A stretch of 64,000 nucleotides of DNA from DUZB01 sp963747555. GTDB taxonomy: Bacteria > Desulfobacterota > DSM-4660 > Desulfatiglandales > Desulfatiglandaceae. Positions 1-9,222 of this stretch are shown here, piece by piece. The notes under the pieces were generated by a model. That model searched no databases. It had not been told where the DNA came from and was given only the letters and a program-made list of their open reading frames with translations. The first letter of the stretch is position 1; each line of letters begins with the position of its first letter. Both the position numbers and the translations under genes were made by a program. The stretch lies in contig CAVVFZ010000035.1 in assembly GCA_963747555.1 (NCBI GenBank), positions 134,533-198,532 on the forward strand, in the 5' to 3' direction.

Positions 1-1
1 G

Positions 2-166
2 CCGTTTTTTCATGGTGAATTTGCGGTTGTCGGAAGTGTATTGGACGACACTGGCATTCATTGCTATCACCAAAAGCAGTCCGCGCCCTTTTTCATCATG
101 CCGCCCGAACAGTGGAACAATGAAATGGGGCTGCTGGATTTGCCGCACGCATGGCGGATACTGTAG
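2..166 (+). CDS. C-terminal end of an upstream gene (partial; possibly Wzt-like ABC export protein)
   Basis: An open frame enters from the left edge and stops with TAG at 164-166. The 54 visible residues (GEFAVVGSVLDDTG, ending in PHAWRIL) look like the last beta-strands of a sandwich domain. Such domains occur at the C-terminus of O-antigen ABC transporter ATPases (Wzt), where they bind the glycan. The following glycosyltransferase frame overlaps the end, which fits one polysaccharide operon. Only the tail is visible, so the family call is weak; that this frame is coding is more likely than the overlapping frame at 12-269. Confidence 0.4.
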   Translation, partial: PFFHGEFAVVGSVLDDTGIHCYHQKQSAPFFIMPPEQWNNEMGLLDLPHAWRIL

Positions 167-1238
167 AAAGCGGGTTGTCATTGAATCACGTGTCGATATT
201 GAAATATTTTCCAAAAACTCGCGGAATTGCGTATCTTCTGGAGTCCGCAAGCCTTTGTGGAGGGGTTAAAGTCGTATTGCGTCAGGCTGAGGCATTGATG
301 CGGCGGGGACATCCGGTGGATATCATTTGCGCGGATTCTTATCCCGCTTGGTTCGACGGGGATATCTCGTATCGTTCAGCGAATCCGTTTGACGCCGATA
401 TCCTCGCCGGCTACGTTCGTGTCATAGGCACGACGCCCCGACTGGTGTTGCATCATTTCAATCCATCGACGGTGAAAAAGATATTGCATCTGGTCCAGGG
501 CTTCGAGGCAGAGATTCCCGAGGCGAAGTCTTATCTGGACATCATTCAGCGGGCTTATTCCTTGCCGGTTTTGAAGGTAACCGTATCACCTTATTTGACG
601 GAGAAAATGATGAGGCATTTTCCCGGAGGCCGTTTCCATACCATTGGTCAGGGACTGGAGACGCAATTTTTCTACGTAGAAAAGGATCAATGCCGTTTGT
701 CAGATCCCATTGACCATGTGGTGCTAATCGGTCCGCTTACGACATCCGTCAAACAAATTCAATATGGCCTAGCCGCCTTCGGGCTTGCGAGGCGGCGAAG
801 GCCAGACCTAAACTGATACGAATTTCACAAGTGGACACCAGAGATCAGGAAACGGCTATCAGCGGACCCATACACCATTATTATGAGCATCTTGATCCAG
901 CCGGAGTGGGAAAACTGCTCCGATCCATCAATGGTGTTCTGATTTCACCATCATGGCCGGCCGAAGGATTCGGGCTGCCGCCGCTGGAGGCCATGGCATG
1001 TGGTTTGCCGACTATTCTTAGTGATATTCCGGCACATCGCCGATTTGCCGATCCATGCAACTATGCGCGGTTTGTTCCCGCCAAACGGCCACAGGCCATG
1101 GCCGACGCTATATGCGAATTGACTCGGGACACTGCGGAACGTCGGTCTTATGTTAAGAGGGGGCTTGAGCTTGCCTCCGCATATTCATTTGATCGGGTCG
1201 CCAAAAACCTGGAACTGGTCTTCAATGAAAATGGATAA
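151..1238 (+). pseudogene. GT4-family glycosyltransferase, frame-broken once
   Basis: Two adjacent frames together make one GT-B glycosyltransferase of about 360 residues. The N-terminal half has the acceptor-side motif ESASLCGGVKVVLRQAEAL. The C-terminal half has the nucleotide-sugar signature EGFGLPPLEAMACG, a proper EX7E motif. Frame 1 stops at 816, but the sequence just before it (RRRPDL) continues sensibly as KLIRIS in frame 3. Adding one A to the run at 810-812 restores a single reading frame. It probably transfers a sugar from a nucleotide donor in the cytoplasm during surface-glycan assembly. The break is either a recent mutation or a sequencing error. Confidence 0.7.
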
Positions 1239-1306
1239 GGAGTACAATGGCCCTGGAGAAGCAGACGGATTCACTGTCTGAATGAACTGCCCTCCGGTCA
1301 ATCAAC

Positions 1307-2269
1307 ATGCCTGATAATAGGATTTACCCAGCTGAAATTATCGTCGAAGTGACAAATGAATGTAATTTGCGCTGTCGTCATTGCCACTTCCACGGCGAGG
1401 GGGCGAAAAAGCAGCGCCCCAAGGGCACGATGGACGCCCGTATCTGGGAAAAGCTGTTGGACGAAATTGCTGCGTGGCCGGTTCCCGTGACATTGCTGAC
1501 TCACAGCGCCGGAGAACCTTTGCTGTATAGAAAGCTGTGGACTTTATTGCAAAAAGCTGGCACGCTGGCCCACGTAAGCACGGGGTTCATGACAAATGGT
1601 ATGCTGCTGGATGCCGATCGGGTCAAAAAGATTATGGATTTGCAGGTGCGCTGGCTTGCTTTGAGCATCGATGGAATTCGCCAAGACACACATGATTTTT
1701 ACAGGGTCAATGCGCATCTGCCGACCATCGAAAGTCATGTGGAAGCATTGATCGAAAAGAAATACCGCGACAACAACCCTTATCCCCAGTTGCATTTCAA
1801 CATGGTAGGCTATCAAGACGTGTTGGATCAGGCCCTGGATTACGTCAGGAGATGGCTTCCCCATGCTGCATCGGTCATGATTTCCCGTTTCCGTCCGGTT
1901 GGTTCCAGAAGACTATGGGGGGATATTGCCCCTGTTGTTTTTCAGCCTTGTCCCATGCTCGATCACCAAATGGTCATCGGGTTTGATGGGAGGGTTGGAC
2001 TTTGCTGCGAAGATATCCAACTGGATGTGCCGCTGGGAAATGTTCTGGACAACACATTGCTGGAAATTTACAATGAGAGCCCTGTGCTCCTGGCCTATCG
2101 GCGACAGCATGCCGATGGCACGATTGACAAACTCAGATTGTGCGGCGATTGCCATGTCTGGGGAGGAGGTGTTCCTCTGACACAGAAACAGTACATCCTG
2201 GCAGGCATGGCAATCGTGGAAACCGTGACGCCTGCCTTTAGAAAATTTGAGAAGGTTCAACCGATATGA
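1307..2269 (+). CDS. Radical SAM/SPASM domain protein
   Basis: The N-terminus holds the radical SAM cluster motif CNLRCRHC (CxxxCxxC) in the usual context after VEVTNE. The middle carries HSAGEPLL and LSIDGI typical of the TIM-barrel core. The C-terminal part has cysteines (QPCPML, GLCCED, LCGDCHVWGG) consistent with a SPASM/twitch auxiliary Fe-S domain. At 320 residues the length is normal. The substrate is unknown; placement among glycosyltransferases suggests sugar or glycan-linked modification. The next gene overlaps by four bases (ATGA). Oddity: a better Shine-Dalgarno/ATG pair (aaggag, ATG at 1247) lies upstream in the same frame but meets TGA at 1283, so the original start may have been there. 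Confidence 0.8.
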   Translation: MPDNRIYPAEIIVEVTNECNLRCRHCHFHGEGAKKQRPKGTMDARIWEKLLDEIAAWPVPVTLLTHSAGEPLLYRKLWTLLQKAGTLAHVSTGFMTNGMLLDADRVKKIMDLQVRWLALSIDGIRQDTHDFYRVNAHLPTIESHVEALIEKKYRDNNPYPQLHFNMVGYQDVLDQALDYVRRWLPHAASVMISRFRPVGSRRLWGDIAPVVFQPCPMLDHQMVIGFDGRVGLCCEDIQLDVPLGNVLDNTLLEIYNESPVLLAYRRQHADGTIDKLRLCGDCHVWGGGVPLTQKQYILAGMAIVETVTPAFRKFEKVQPI

Positions 2270-3462
2270 AGAAACCGCGGATGGAGGTGTTCTGGCCCCA
2301 CAAGACACCTCCCGATATATATGAGACCCGATTTTCGTATGATTTTTGCCGGCGCGCCAGTGTCGGGGCATGCCATCAGCTCGACATGACGGTCCTATGG
2401 AGCGATTATGACACGGGAACAAAATTAAGCGTAGCGGATGACACCGCAGATATGCTGTTGATTGTTACCGACCCGGAGTTGGTTCTTTCGGCCCCTGCCG
2501 TCAACCGTTTGACGGAGCTGCTTGCCCGGGGTTACCATGGGTGCGGCCCGGTGTTTAATTATACCGATTATCCGCTGCAGTGCGCGAACATGCCCGTGCC
2601 ATATCTCAATCTTTCCACCTTTTTTGAACTGGCCGACCTTTTGTCGAAACGCGGTTTGGAGGCCGCCGTTCCTGCCACGAACCTGGATCCGGCGTGCATT
2701 GCCGTTCGTAAAGAACCTATGCGGCTACTGGACCAAAACGGGTTGCTGTGCGACCTTCCAATGTTCTGGAATGACATGGCAACCGCCAACGCCTGGCGCT
2801 CCGCAATTGACACGGGTGCCCTTGTACATCGATTTGGTCCATACTATTCCGGTGAACGTGATGATCTGATTCAATTCGTGCCTACCGGCGTGAAGCATGT
2901 CCTGGATGTGGGATGCGCTCTCGGCGGGTATGGCAAACGGCTAAAAATGTCACGGCCGGATATCTTTCTGACGGGTGTTGAAATGAATCCTTTCATGGCC
3001 GAGCATGCGCGGGCCGATTATGACCAGGTGGTGGTCGGATTAGTGGAAAATGTCGATTTATCGGATGATTTTGATTGGATAAACTGTGGCGACGTGTTGG
3101 AGCATTGTCTGGATCCCTGGAAAATGCTCCATCGGCTCCATGGATTGCTGAAACCCGGGGGCGGTTTGGTTGTAAGCGTGCCGAATGCTGCTCACTGGAC
3201 GATCGTCAAGGATTTAATGTCGGGAGTTTTTCAATATATTCCGGTAGGGCTTCAGTGCATCACTCATTTGCGATGGTTCACGGAATCGTCTTTACGGGCT
3301 TGCGTGGAACAAGCCGGATTTCTGGTGGACTCGGTTGTAAAGCAAAAACAGCCGCCCACGCCGGAAGGGGTTCGTTTCATTGAGAAGATGCAAGAAAACG
3401 GCTATGGCGATGAAGATGCCTTGACGACCTCCGAGTTGATCCTGAAGGCCATTCGAAAATGA
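2266..3462 (+). CDS. Class I SAM-dependent methyltransferase with N-terminal extension
   Basis: Residues of roughly the second half form a Rossmann methyltransferase: motif I is VLDVGCALGGYGKRL, an acidic residue ends the next strand (GVEMNPFM), and GDVLEHCLDPW matches the post-motif region of ubiE/Methyltransf_11-type enzymes. The first 190 residues are unlike a methyltransferase and contain LLIVTDPELVLS and NRLTELLARGYHGCG, possibly a degenerate glycosyltransferase-like fold. It starts at an ATGA overlap with the radical SAM gene and ends in another ATGA overlap with the next GT2 gene, so the three are translationally coupled. A role in methylating a sugar or capping a glycan is inferred from context. 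Confidence 0.75.
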   Translation: MKKPRMEVFWPHKTPPDIYETRFSYDFCRRASVGACHQLDMTVLWSDYDTGTKLSVADDTADMLLIVTDPELVLSAPAVNRLTELLARGYHGCGPVFNYTDYPLQCANMPVPYLNLSTFFELADLLSKRGLEAAVPATNLDPACIAVRKEPMRLLDQNGLLCDLPMFWNDMATANAWRSAIDTGALVHRFGPYYSGERDDLIQFVPTGVKHVLDVGCALGGYGKRLKMSRPDIFLTGVEMNPFMAEHARADYDQVVVGLVENVDLSDDFDWINCGDVLEHCLDPWKMLHRLHGLLKPGGGLVVSVPNAAHWTIVKDLMSGVFQYIPVGLQCITHLRWFTESSLRACVEQAGFLVDSVVKQKQPPTPEGVRFIEKMQENGYGDEDALTTSELILKAIRK

Positions 3463-4523
3463 CCTGTTGCGCTATTATTGTCAATTACCATACGGAAAGA
3501 TTTTTGCCCCGTCTGGTACACAATTTGATACAGGACTCCGAGATATCCGAGATCGTGATAGTGGACAACAGCCATGAATTGACCGGTGTCCGCGAATTTC
3601 CGTTGTCTGAATGCCGGGTGATTTGTAACGCATCTAATAAAGGGTTTACGGCGGCAGTGAATCAAGGGGTATCGGCAGGATCTGGTGAATGGGTGCTCAT
3701 AGTGAATCCGGACGTGCACCTGGAACCCGATTGTGTGAAACATATGATGCAGGCGGCGGTTTCCCACCAAACTGTGCTGGCCGGTCCCCGGTTTTATCTG
3801 GACGATGCGCATATTTTTCGCATACCGCCGGCAAACGGAAGCTGTACATGGCTTGATGTAGCTGACCAGGCGGCCGGTCGTCATAAACTGGATATGGCAA
3901 TGCATTCCTTCTACTGGATACTGCGTCATGAAAGATTTTGGAATGCCACCGAACCGTTTGCGGAACCGTTTTTGTCCGGCGCCTGTATGCTGGTCCACAG
4001 AGGCTGGATCGCTTCTACAAACGGCCGTCTCTTTGACGAACGGTTTTTCATGTATTTTGAAGATACCGATCTGTGTGCGCGGGTTATGGATGCCGGGTTC
4101 AGCCCCATGTGTGCGCCCGATGCGCTTGTGGTGCATTACTATGACCAAGCCCCAGATATTGAGAGAAAAAAGAGAGAATTTATGGCTGACTCCCGGCGTC
4201 TGTTTCACGAAAAATATTTCGGCGGGCTTCCGGATGTTTCATGGAGATCTGATGCGTCCTTTTTTTCTTCGGAGGTGGAAATATTGGATCCACTGGCTCA
4301 TCCGCCCGAATTTGATGCCCCCAAGGAATATGCCGCGGACACCTGCTATTTTGAATTGGGGGTAAATCCATGGTTTGTGCCGTTTGCCCAAGCGGTCATA
4401 AAGGATGATCGGTTTGTTTTTCCCGGTGATGTCTGGGATCGGCTTGCCCCCGGCGACTATTTTGGGCGAATAAGAAACCATGCGATGGGTAATTGGAAAT
4501 TGTGGAAATGGAAAAAGTTGTAG
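3459..4523 (+). CDS. GT2-family glycosyltransferase (rhamnosyltransferase-like)
   Basis: The N-terminus CAIIVNYHTERFLPRL, followed by IVIVDNS, NKGFTAAVNQG and LIVNPDV, is the GT-A fold of family 2 inverting glycosyltransferases of the rhamnosyltransferase group. FFMYFEDTDLCARV, the usual catalytic-base segment, is present near residue 200. Length of 354 residues is typical. The last 90 residues form an added C-terminal region. It lies in a tightly overlapping operon and overlaps the next gene. The donor sugar cannot be told from sequence. Confidence 0.8.
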   Translation: MTCCAIIVNYHTERFLPRLVHNLIQDSEISEIVIVDNSHELTGVREFPLSECRVICNASNKGFTAAVNQGVSAGSGEWVLIVNPDVHLEPDCVKHMMQAAVSHQTVLAGPRFYLDDAHIFRIPPANGSCTWLDVADQAAGRHKLDMAMHSFYWILRHERFWNATEPFAEPFLSGACMLVHRGWIASTNGRLFDERFFMYFEDTDLCARVMDAGFSPMCAPDALVVHYYDQAPDIERKKREFMADSRRLFHEKYFGGLPDVSWRSDASFFSSEVEILDPLAHPPEFDAPKEYAADTCYFELGVNPWFVPFAQAVIKDDRFVFPGDVWDRLAPGDYFGRIRNHAMGNWKLWKWKKL

Positions 4524-5503
4524 AGACTCACAACGGGCGTTATTGGATTCGGCACTTTCATTCGCGGTATCTGCCGGGTGTTTTGGAACTGTGGGAAACC
4601 GCCTTTGGCAAATCCATGTCCATGCCTTTGTGGCAATGGAAATATTTTAACGGTCGGTTTCAGAACCGCATCCTGTTGGGCTTGGATGCGGCAGATGGTG
4701 TAAAGGCTATGTATGGAGGTATCGCGTATCGGGCTTCCTGGAATGGCAGGCAGGTTGAAATCGTTCAGCTTGTGGATATCATGACCCATCCGGATGTGCG
4801 CAAAACTGGTCTTTTTCCAGCCATGGCCAATACGTTTTTCGACTGGATGTGTGGTCCCGAAAAGGCAGTTCTGCTGTATGGCTTCCCAGGAAAATATCAT
4901 TTTGATATCGGGAAAAAGTATCTTTCCTACCAGGCCTTGAGGGGCGGGACGGCTTTTATGTCCGCGTTGACGGAGCGGCTTGCGGACCTGAACGAGGTGT
5001 TGCCGGATTACGAGATAGACAGGATAGAAAAGGCTGATATTGTTTTTGACGCCTTATGGGATGGATGTGCGAGCGATTATCCGTTTGCCGTGATGCGAAA
5101 TGCCGCCTTTATTGACTGGCGTTTCTTGCGGCATCCGTTCCATTCGTATGACATCTGGGTGTACCGGAATGCGTCAAGCCCTGAGGCATGTGGATATGCC
5201 GTGGTCTCCATAGTCAACGGAACGGCCAGGTTATTGGATATGTTGATGCCCTTTTGTGCGAGCATGATAAGTGATTTTCTCGGCCGGATTGGAGCCGTTT
5301 ATTCCCAGAATAATGTTCATCGCATGGAGACATGGCTGGCTCCGGATCACTTTATAGCCAATACGGCATTGTCCCGCGGATTTGAAATGGGAAAAGAACC
5401 GATCGGGATTATTCCCACTGCAAGGATCTTTCATTCTGCTTTGTCGTTTGATTGGTTGTATGATCATTTCTATTATACCATGGCAGATGGGGATTTGTTT
5501 TAG
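4508..5503 (+). CDS. GNAT-family N-acetyltransferase-like protein
   Basis: About 332 residues with the layout of long GNAT proteins: an N-terminal acetyltransferase domain (LVDIMTHPDVRKTGLFPAMA resembles the acetyl-CoA loop and its helix) and a second, weaker GNAT-like half. I chose ATG 4508; an in-frame TTG at 4493 and GTG at 4502 are also possible. It overlaps the end of the GT2 gene, so it belongs to the same transcription unit. It may acylate an amino sugar of the surface glycan. Family assignment is moderate because the pyrophosphate-binding loop is not a perfect match. Confidence 0.6.
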   Translation: MEKVVETHNGRYWIRHFHSRYLPGVLELWETAFGKSMSMPLWQWKYFNGRFQNRILLGLDAADGVKAMYGGIAYRASWNGRQVEIVQLVDIMTHPDVRKTGLFPAMANTFFDWMCGPEKAVLLYGFPGKYHFDIGKKYLSYQALRGGTAFMSALTERLADLNEVLPDYEIDRIEKADIVFDALWDGCASDYPFAVMRNAAFIDWRFLRHPFHSYDIWVYRNASSPEACGYAVVSIVNGTARLLDMLMPFCASMISDFLGRIGAVYSQNNVHRMETWLAPDHFIANTALSRGFEMGKEPIGIIPTARIFHSALSFDWLYDHFYYTMADGDLF

Positions 5504-5824
5504 AGCGGCAAAGCAAGGTGCCACATTCATCCTCCGTGAAGCAGTAAAATTCATGTGAATGGCCCGTTCACGAAAATCCGATAGGATACCGGCGGAGGTC
5601 TTTTCTGCCGTGTGAATGTTGAGCATTTGTCTTCCCTGAAATCCATATCATGAACTTATTCCGTACAATGGTCAGTGTGGGTCTGTTTTTGAATCGCGGA
5701 TTCGGAGGATTGACCAAATTGATATGGAAAGCTATCCTTCTTCAATTTGTATCCAATGTTTTAATGCCTCGATAGAATAAACTGTTACAAAGACCAGAAA
5801 CCATGCACGAAACGGGGTATTGAA
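5504..5824 (+). other. Intergenic stretch without a recognisable gene
   Basis: This 321-base stretch between the GNAT gene and the broken PIG-L gene has no convincing open frame. There is a short imperfect inverted repeat (ttcatgtgaa with ttcacgaa around 5550-5575). I see no clear sigma-70 promoter or strong hairpin with a T-run. Confidence 0.4.
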
Positions 5825-7861
5825 ATGCTGACCGAGGAAAAGCTGATTCCCTACCACGCAAGCGATCTTACCGGTAAACGGGTGCTTGTGTTCGCGCCTC
5901 ATCCGGATGATGAAACCATTGGGTGCGGGGGCAGCCTCGCCCTTCACGCGTTGGCCGGCGATCCCGTGAAAGTCGTTATCCTGACCGATGGAGGGTTGGG
6001 CGACATGTCCAATCAGACGGCAAGGAATGATTATGTGGCGTTGAGAAAAGAAGAGGCCCTGCGGCCTGCGCCCTCCTTGGTGTCTTTGACCTGGAATTCT
6101 GGGAATACCCTGACAGGGCGCTTTCCGGTTCCAGAGGGGTGCTTCGGAAGATCATGGATCTTCTGGTGAGTTTCGGCCCCGATCTTGTGTACTGCCCCTC
6201 TCCCCTGGAGATCCACCCCGATCACAGGGCGACCTGTTTTTTGTGTTTGACGCGATTCGAAGTTGCGATCTAAATTTCGTGGTTGCCTTTTGCGAGATCA
6301 ATCAGCCCGTGAGCGTGGATTCCCTGGTGGACATTACGTCTGTCATAGACAAGAAAAAGGAGGCACTGAGGGCCTACCGGAGCCAGTTGAAGGAACGACC
6401 CTACGATGATATCTGCCTGTCCCTGGCCCGTTTCAGGAGCGTAACCCTGCCGGAGGCGACCCACGCGGAGGGCTATTGCATCTTTAAAACGGAAACCCTT
6501 CGAAAAATGAGCCTATACGGCCTTCCATTTCAGAGAGTGGGCAGGCTCACGGCGGATTCCGGTGAAACAGGTCCGCTGGTGTCCATTATCGTTCGCACGA
6601 AGGATCGACCGGGGCTTCTCGTTCATGCTCTGAATTCCATTCAGGCGCAAACCTACCGCAACCTGGAAATTGTAGTGGTCAATGACGGGGGGATCGATGT
6701 CAGGGATGTGATCGAAACGGTTGTGCCGGATATCCCCGTGACCTATATTTCCCATGAAACCTGCAAAGGAAGGTCCGAGGCCGCCAACAGCGGAATGAAG
6801 GCCGCAAAGGGCGCCTACTCTCAATTTTCTGGACGACGACGATGTTCTGCTTCCTGATCATGTGGAGACCCTTGTCTCGCATCTCCTGGCCACCGGAGAG
6901 AAAGTGGCTTATGGAAATGCGATCAATGTCTATTTCACCGGCCCGCCGGAAGTGCCCGGAGAACGGAAGCGGGAGGAACTGATTTTCAACCTGGATTTTG
7001 ATCCGGATCACCTTCTTTTTGAAAACTATATTCCCATCATGACGGTCCTTTTCTCCAAAGAAGTCTTTGCCGAAGTGGAAGGGTTTTGCAAAGATCTTGT
7101 CCTTTTCGAAGACTGGGATTTCTGGATAAGAGTCTCCCGGAAATTTCCTTTCAGGCACATCGATAAGGTGACGGCCGAATACCGGTTTTACGGCGTTTCT
7201 TCCATTGAGAAATCCCACCGGCAGAAATATCGGTACGACGAGGCCAAAGCAAAGATTTTTGACCGGACACTGCCTTTCCTCGATGGCAGGGCCTGGGTCA
7301 ATTTTCAAAACAGTGGCTGGTTGAAGAAACTTCAGAAGGATATTCAGGAGAAGGACAGAAGGCTGAACCAACTGGAAGAGGAAGTTGCCCTTTCCGTTAA
7401 AGGCCTTGCCAAGGAGTGTTCTAAGACGGCTGAGCTACGAAAGGAAAACGAAAGGCTGCTTTTGGAAAACAACACCCTGCAGGCCCGTTATGAGGAAAGC
7501 TCGGATGGTTCTCAACCGGGCATACGATGAAATGCGTAAGGAAAAAAATGAGCTATACGAAATGTTTGTGGAAAACAAGGGAGTTCTAACGAGGATACAA
7601 TCGGGATATCCCTACCGGATTTATAGGAAGTCGCGGAACTGGTTCAACCGATTGCTGGGGCCAAGAGGCTCTGCTGAAACAAAGGACTTAAAGAAGTGTC
7701 AACAAATTGCCGATGATAATCCATGGATGCCGATAAATCGTGGTGGTTCTATTGTGACGAAACACCTCTTGAAGGTGTATATGGGTTATTATGAAAAGAG
7801 GGTTTTCGGCAGGGGATCGGAATTTGCAGACTTGCAAAAGCAAGCTTTTTTGGCTTTTTGA
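5825..7861 (+). pseudogene. PIG-L deacetylase / GT2 glycosyltransferase fusion with C-terminal coiled coil, frame-broken four times
   Basis: Joining four frame changes gives one protein of about 680 residues. The N-terminus is a LmbE/PIG-L zinc deacetylase (APHPDDETIGCGG, then HPDHRA supplying the second zinc ligands), known for N-deacetylating amino sugars. A GT2 domain follows: VSIIVRTKDRPGLL, VVVNDGG and FLDDDDV with the metal-binding DxD. The tail from about 7320 is charged heptad-like coiled coil. Shifts lie near 6063 (one G short), 6237-6242 (T-run, one short), 6818-6822 (one extra) and 7497-7501 (one extra). The GT2 plus coiled-coil part resembles the gene at 40528-41676. It may be a decaying gene or a poorly resolved sequence. 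Confidence 0.7.
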
Positions 7862-7868
7862 TAGATAG

Positions 7869-7896
7869 TGGTTAACTTATTAAAATAATTTATAAT
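7869..7896 (+). promoter_or_regulatory. Candidate sigma-70 promoter ahead of the lipid cluster
   Basis: A perfect TATAAT at 7891-7896 in AT-rich DNA, with a weak -35 (TGGTTA, 7869-7874) 16 bases upstream. It lies 55 bases before the first ketosynthase start. The -35 matches only three of six positions, so support is modest. Confidence 0.35.
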
Positions 7897-7951
7897 TTGC
7901 CTTCAGGTGATCCCCTTCACGTTCTATTGTTTTGATGGGAGCTTAAGATAT

Positions 7952-9199
7952 ATGAGGGAGAAAAAGCAATTTGTAGCGGTTACAGGGATCGGTATGATCT
8001 GCCCCCTGGGGATTACCACTCCGGAGTGCTGGGAGAATATGGTCAAAGGAAGATCCGGAATTCGCAGAATCACAAGATTTGATCCGAGCGATTGCATTAC
8101 GCAGATTGCGGGAGAACTGCCTGACGAGTATTACCTCATGGAAAAGGAGGCTTTGCCCCGAAGGGTGTTTAAACGCAGTATTTTGCCCTCCAGGCTGGCT
8201 ATTCTGACTGCAAGACAGGCTGTTCATGATGCCGGATTGTGTGAAACCGACCTGAAGGGAAAAGAGATCAGCGTTATTTCAGGCTGTGGCGGGTCTACTT
8301 TTGGAGACCAGATGATCTTCAACGATGAAAAACACAAAAAATTTGTTTTTTCCCATGAAATGCTGAATGCGCTTTCCGCCTGCGTGAGTCTTGAATTGGG
8401 TCTTAAAGGGCCCTCCTTCAATGTGGCCACCGCTTGTGCTTCAGGGGCTTTTGCTGTTGGCTTGGGATATGATTATGTGGTAAGATCAAACGAAATCTGT
8501 ATCGCCCTTGGAATCGATACCATGATTCATAAGGATACGATCGATGGTTTTAACCGTTTACTGGCGTTGTCGGAAAACAATTTGCAACCGACAAAGGCAA
8601 GCAGGCCGTTTGACAAAAACAGGACCGGATTTGTAATTTCAGAAGGTGCCTGTGCGCTTATTCTTGAGCCTTATGAACGTGCTGTTGACAGAGGAGCGGA
8701 GATCTATGCCCTGATTTCGGGTGTTGCAAACACTTCGGAAGCCTTTAACATCATTGCACCCCAGCCCGATGGAGAAGGGATGGCCCGGACCATGCAGCTG
8801 GCAATGGATAACGCCCGAATTTCTAAAGAGAATATAGGCTATGTCAGTGCGCACGGAACATCAACTCCTCATAATGATCGGGCCGAGACAAAAGCGATTA
8901 AAACGGTTTTCGGCAGTCGTGCGAAGGAAATACCGATAAGTTCCCAAAAGTCGATGATCGGTCACTCCATCGGAGCTGCCGGAGCGATAGAAGTTGGTGT
9001 AACGGCGCTCAGTTTGCGCCACCGGATACTTACTCCTACAATCAATTACGAAGTTCATGATCCCGAATGTGATCTGGACTATGTACCCAACGAGGCGAGG
9101 AAGGTGGAACAATTGGATGCTGCCATTACCAATAGTTTCGGGTTCGGCGGGCATAATTGTTGCATAGTCTTGGAGAACCGTAACGCCTTGAATAAGTAA
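7952..9199 (+). CDS. FabF-like beta-ketoacyl-ACP synthase (KS1)
   Basis: A type II condensing enzyme of 415 residues. The complete catalytic triad is visible: Cys162 in ATACASGA, His301 in SAHGTST and His338 in IGHSIGAAG, almost the spacing of E. coli FabF (163/303/340). It would extend an ACP-bound chain using malonyl-ACP. ATG 7952 is chosen because a gggag Shine-Dalgarno sits about ten bases upstream; the longer frame from 7907 adds unconserved residues. It opens a cluster with the DarB-like KAS III directly downstream and is closely similar to KS2 (12884-14140), so the two are probably paralogues with split roles. Confidence 0.9.
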   Translation: MREKKQFVAVTGIGMICPLGITTPECWENMVKGRSGIRRITRFDPSDCITQIAGELPDEYYLMEKEALPRRVFKRSILPSRLAILTARQAVHDAGLCETDLKGKEISVISGCGGSTFGDQMIFNDEKHKKFVFSHEMLNALSACVSLELGLKGPSFNVATACASGAFAVGLGYDYVVRSNEICIALGIDTMIHKDTIDGFNRLLALSENNLQPTKASRPFDKNRTGFVISEGACALILEPYERAVDRGAEIYALISGVANTSEAFNIIAPQPDGEGMARTMQLAMDNARISKENIGYVSAHGTSTPHNDRAETKAIKTVFGSRAKEIPISSQKSMIGHSIGAAGAIEVGVTALSLRHRILTPTINYEVHDPECDLDYVPNEARKVEQLDAAITNSFGFGGHNCCIVLENRNALNK

Positions 9200-9222
9200 G
9201 CCATGAGAATTTGGAGAATATA

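Noticed and set aside
12..269. Open frame of 85 residues at the left edge
   Set aside because: It overlaps both the tail of the upstream gene (frame 2) and the glycosyltransferase start, and its sequence looks random.
7385..7510. N-terminal part of the frame beginning at 7385
   Set aside because: It is out of frame with the coiled coil until about 7500; the coding signal before that point is in frame 1.
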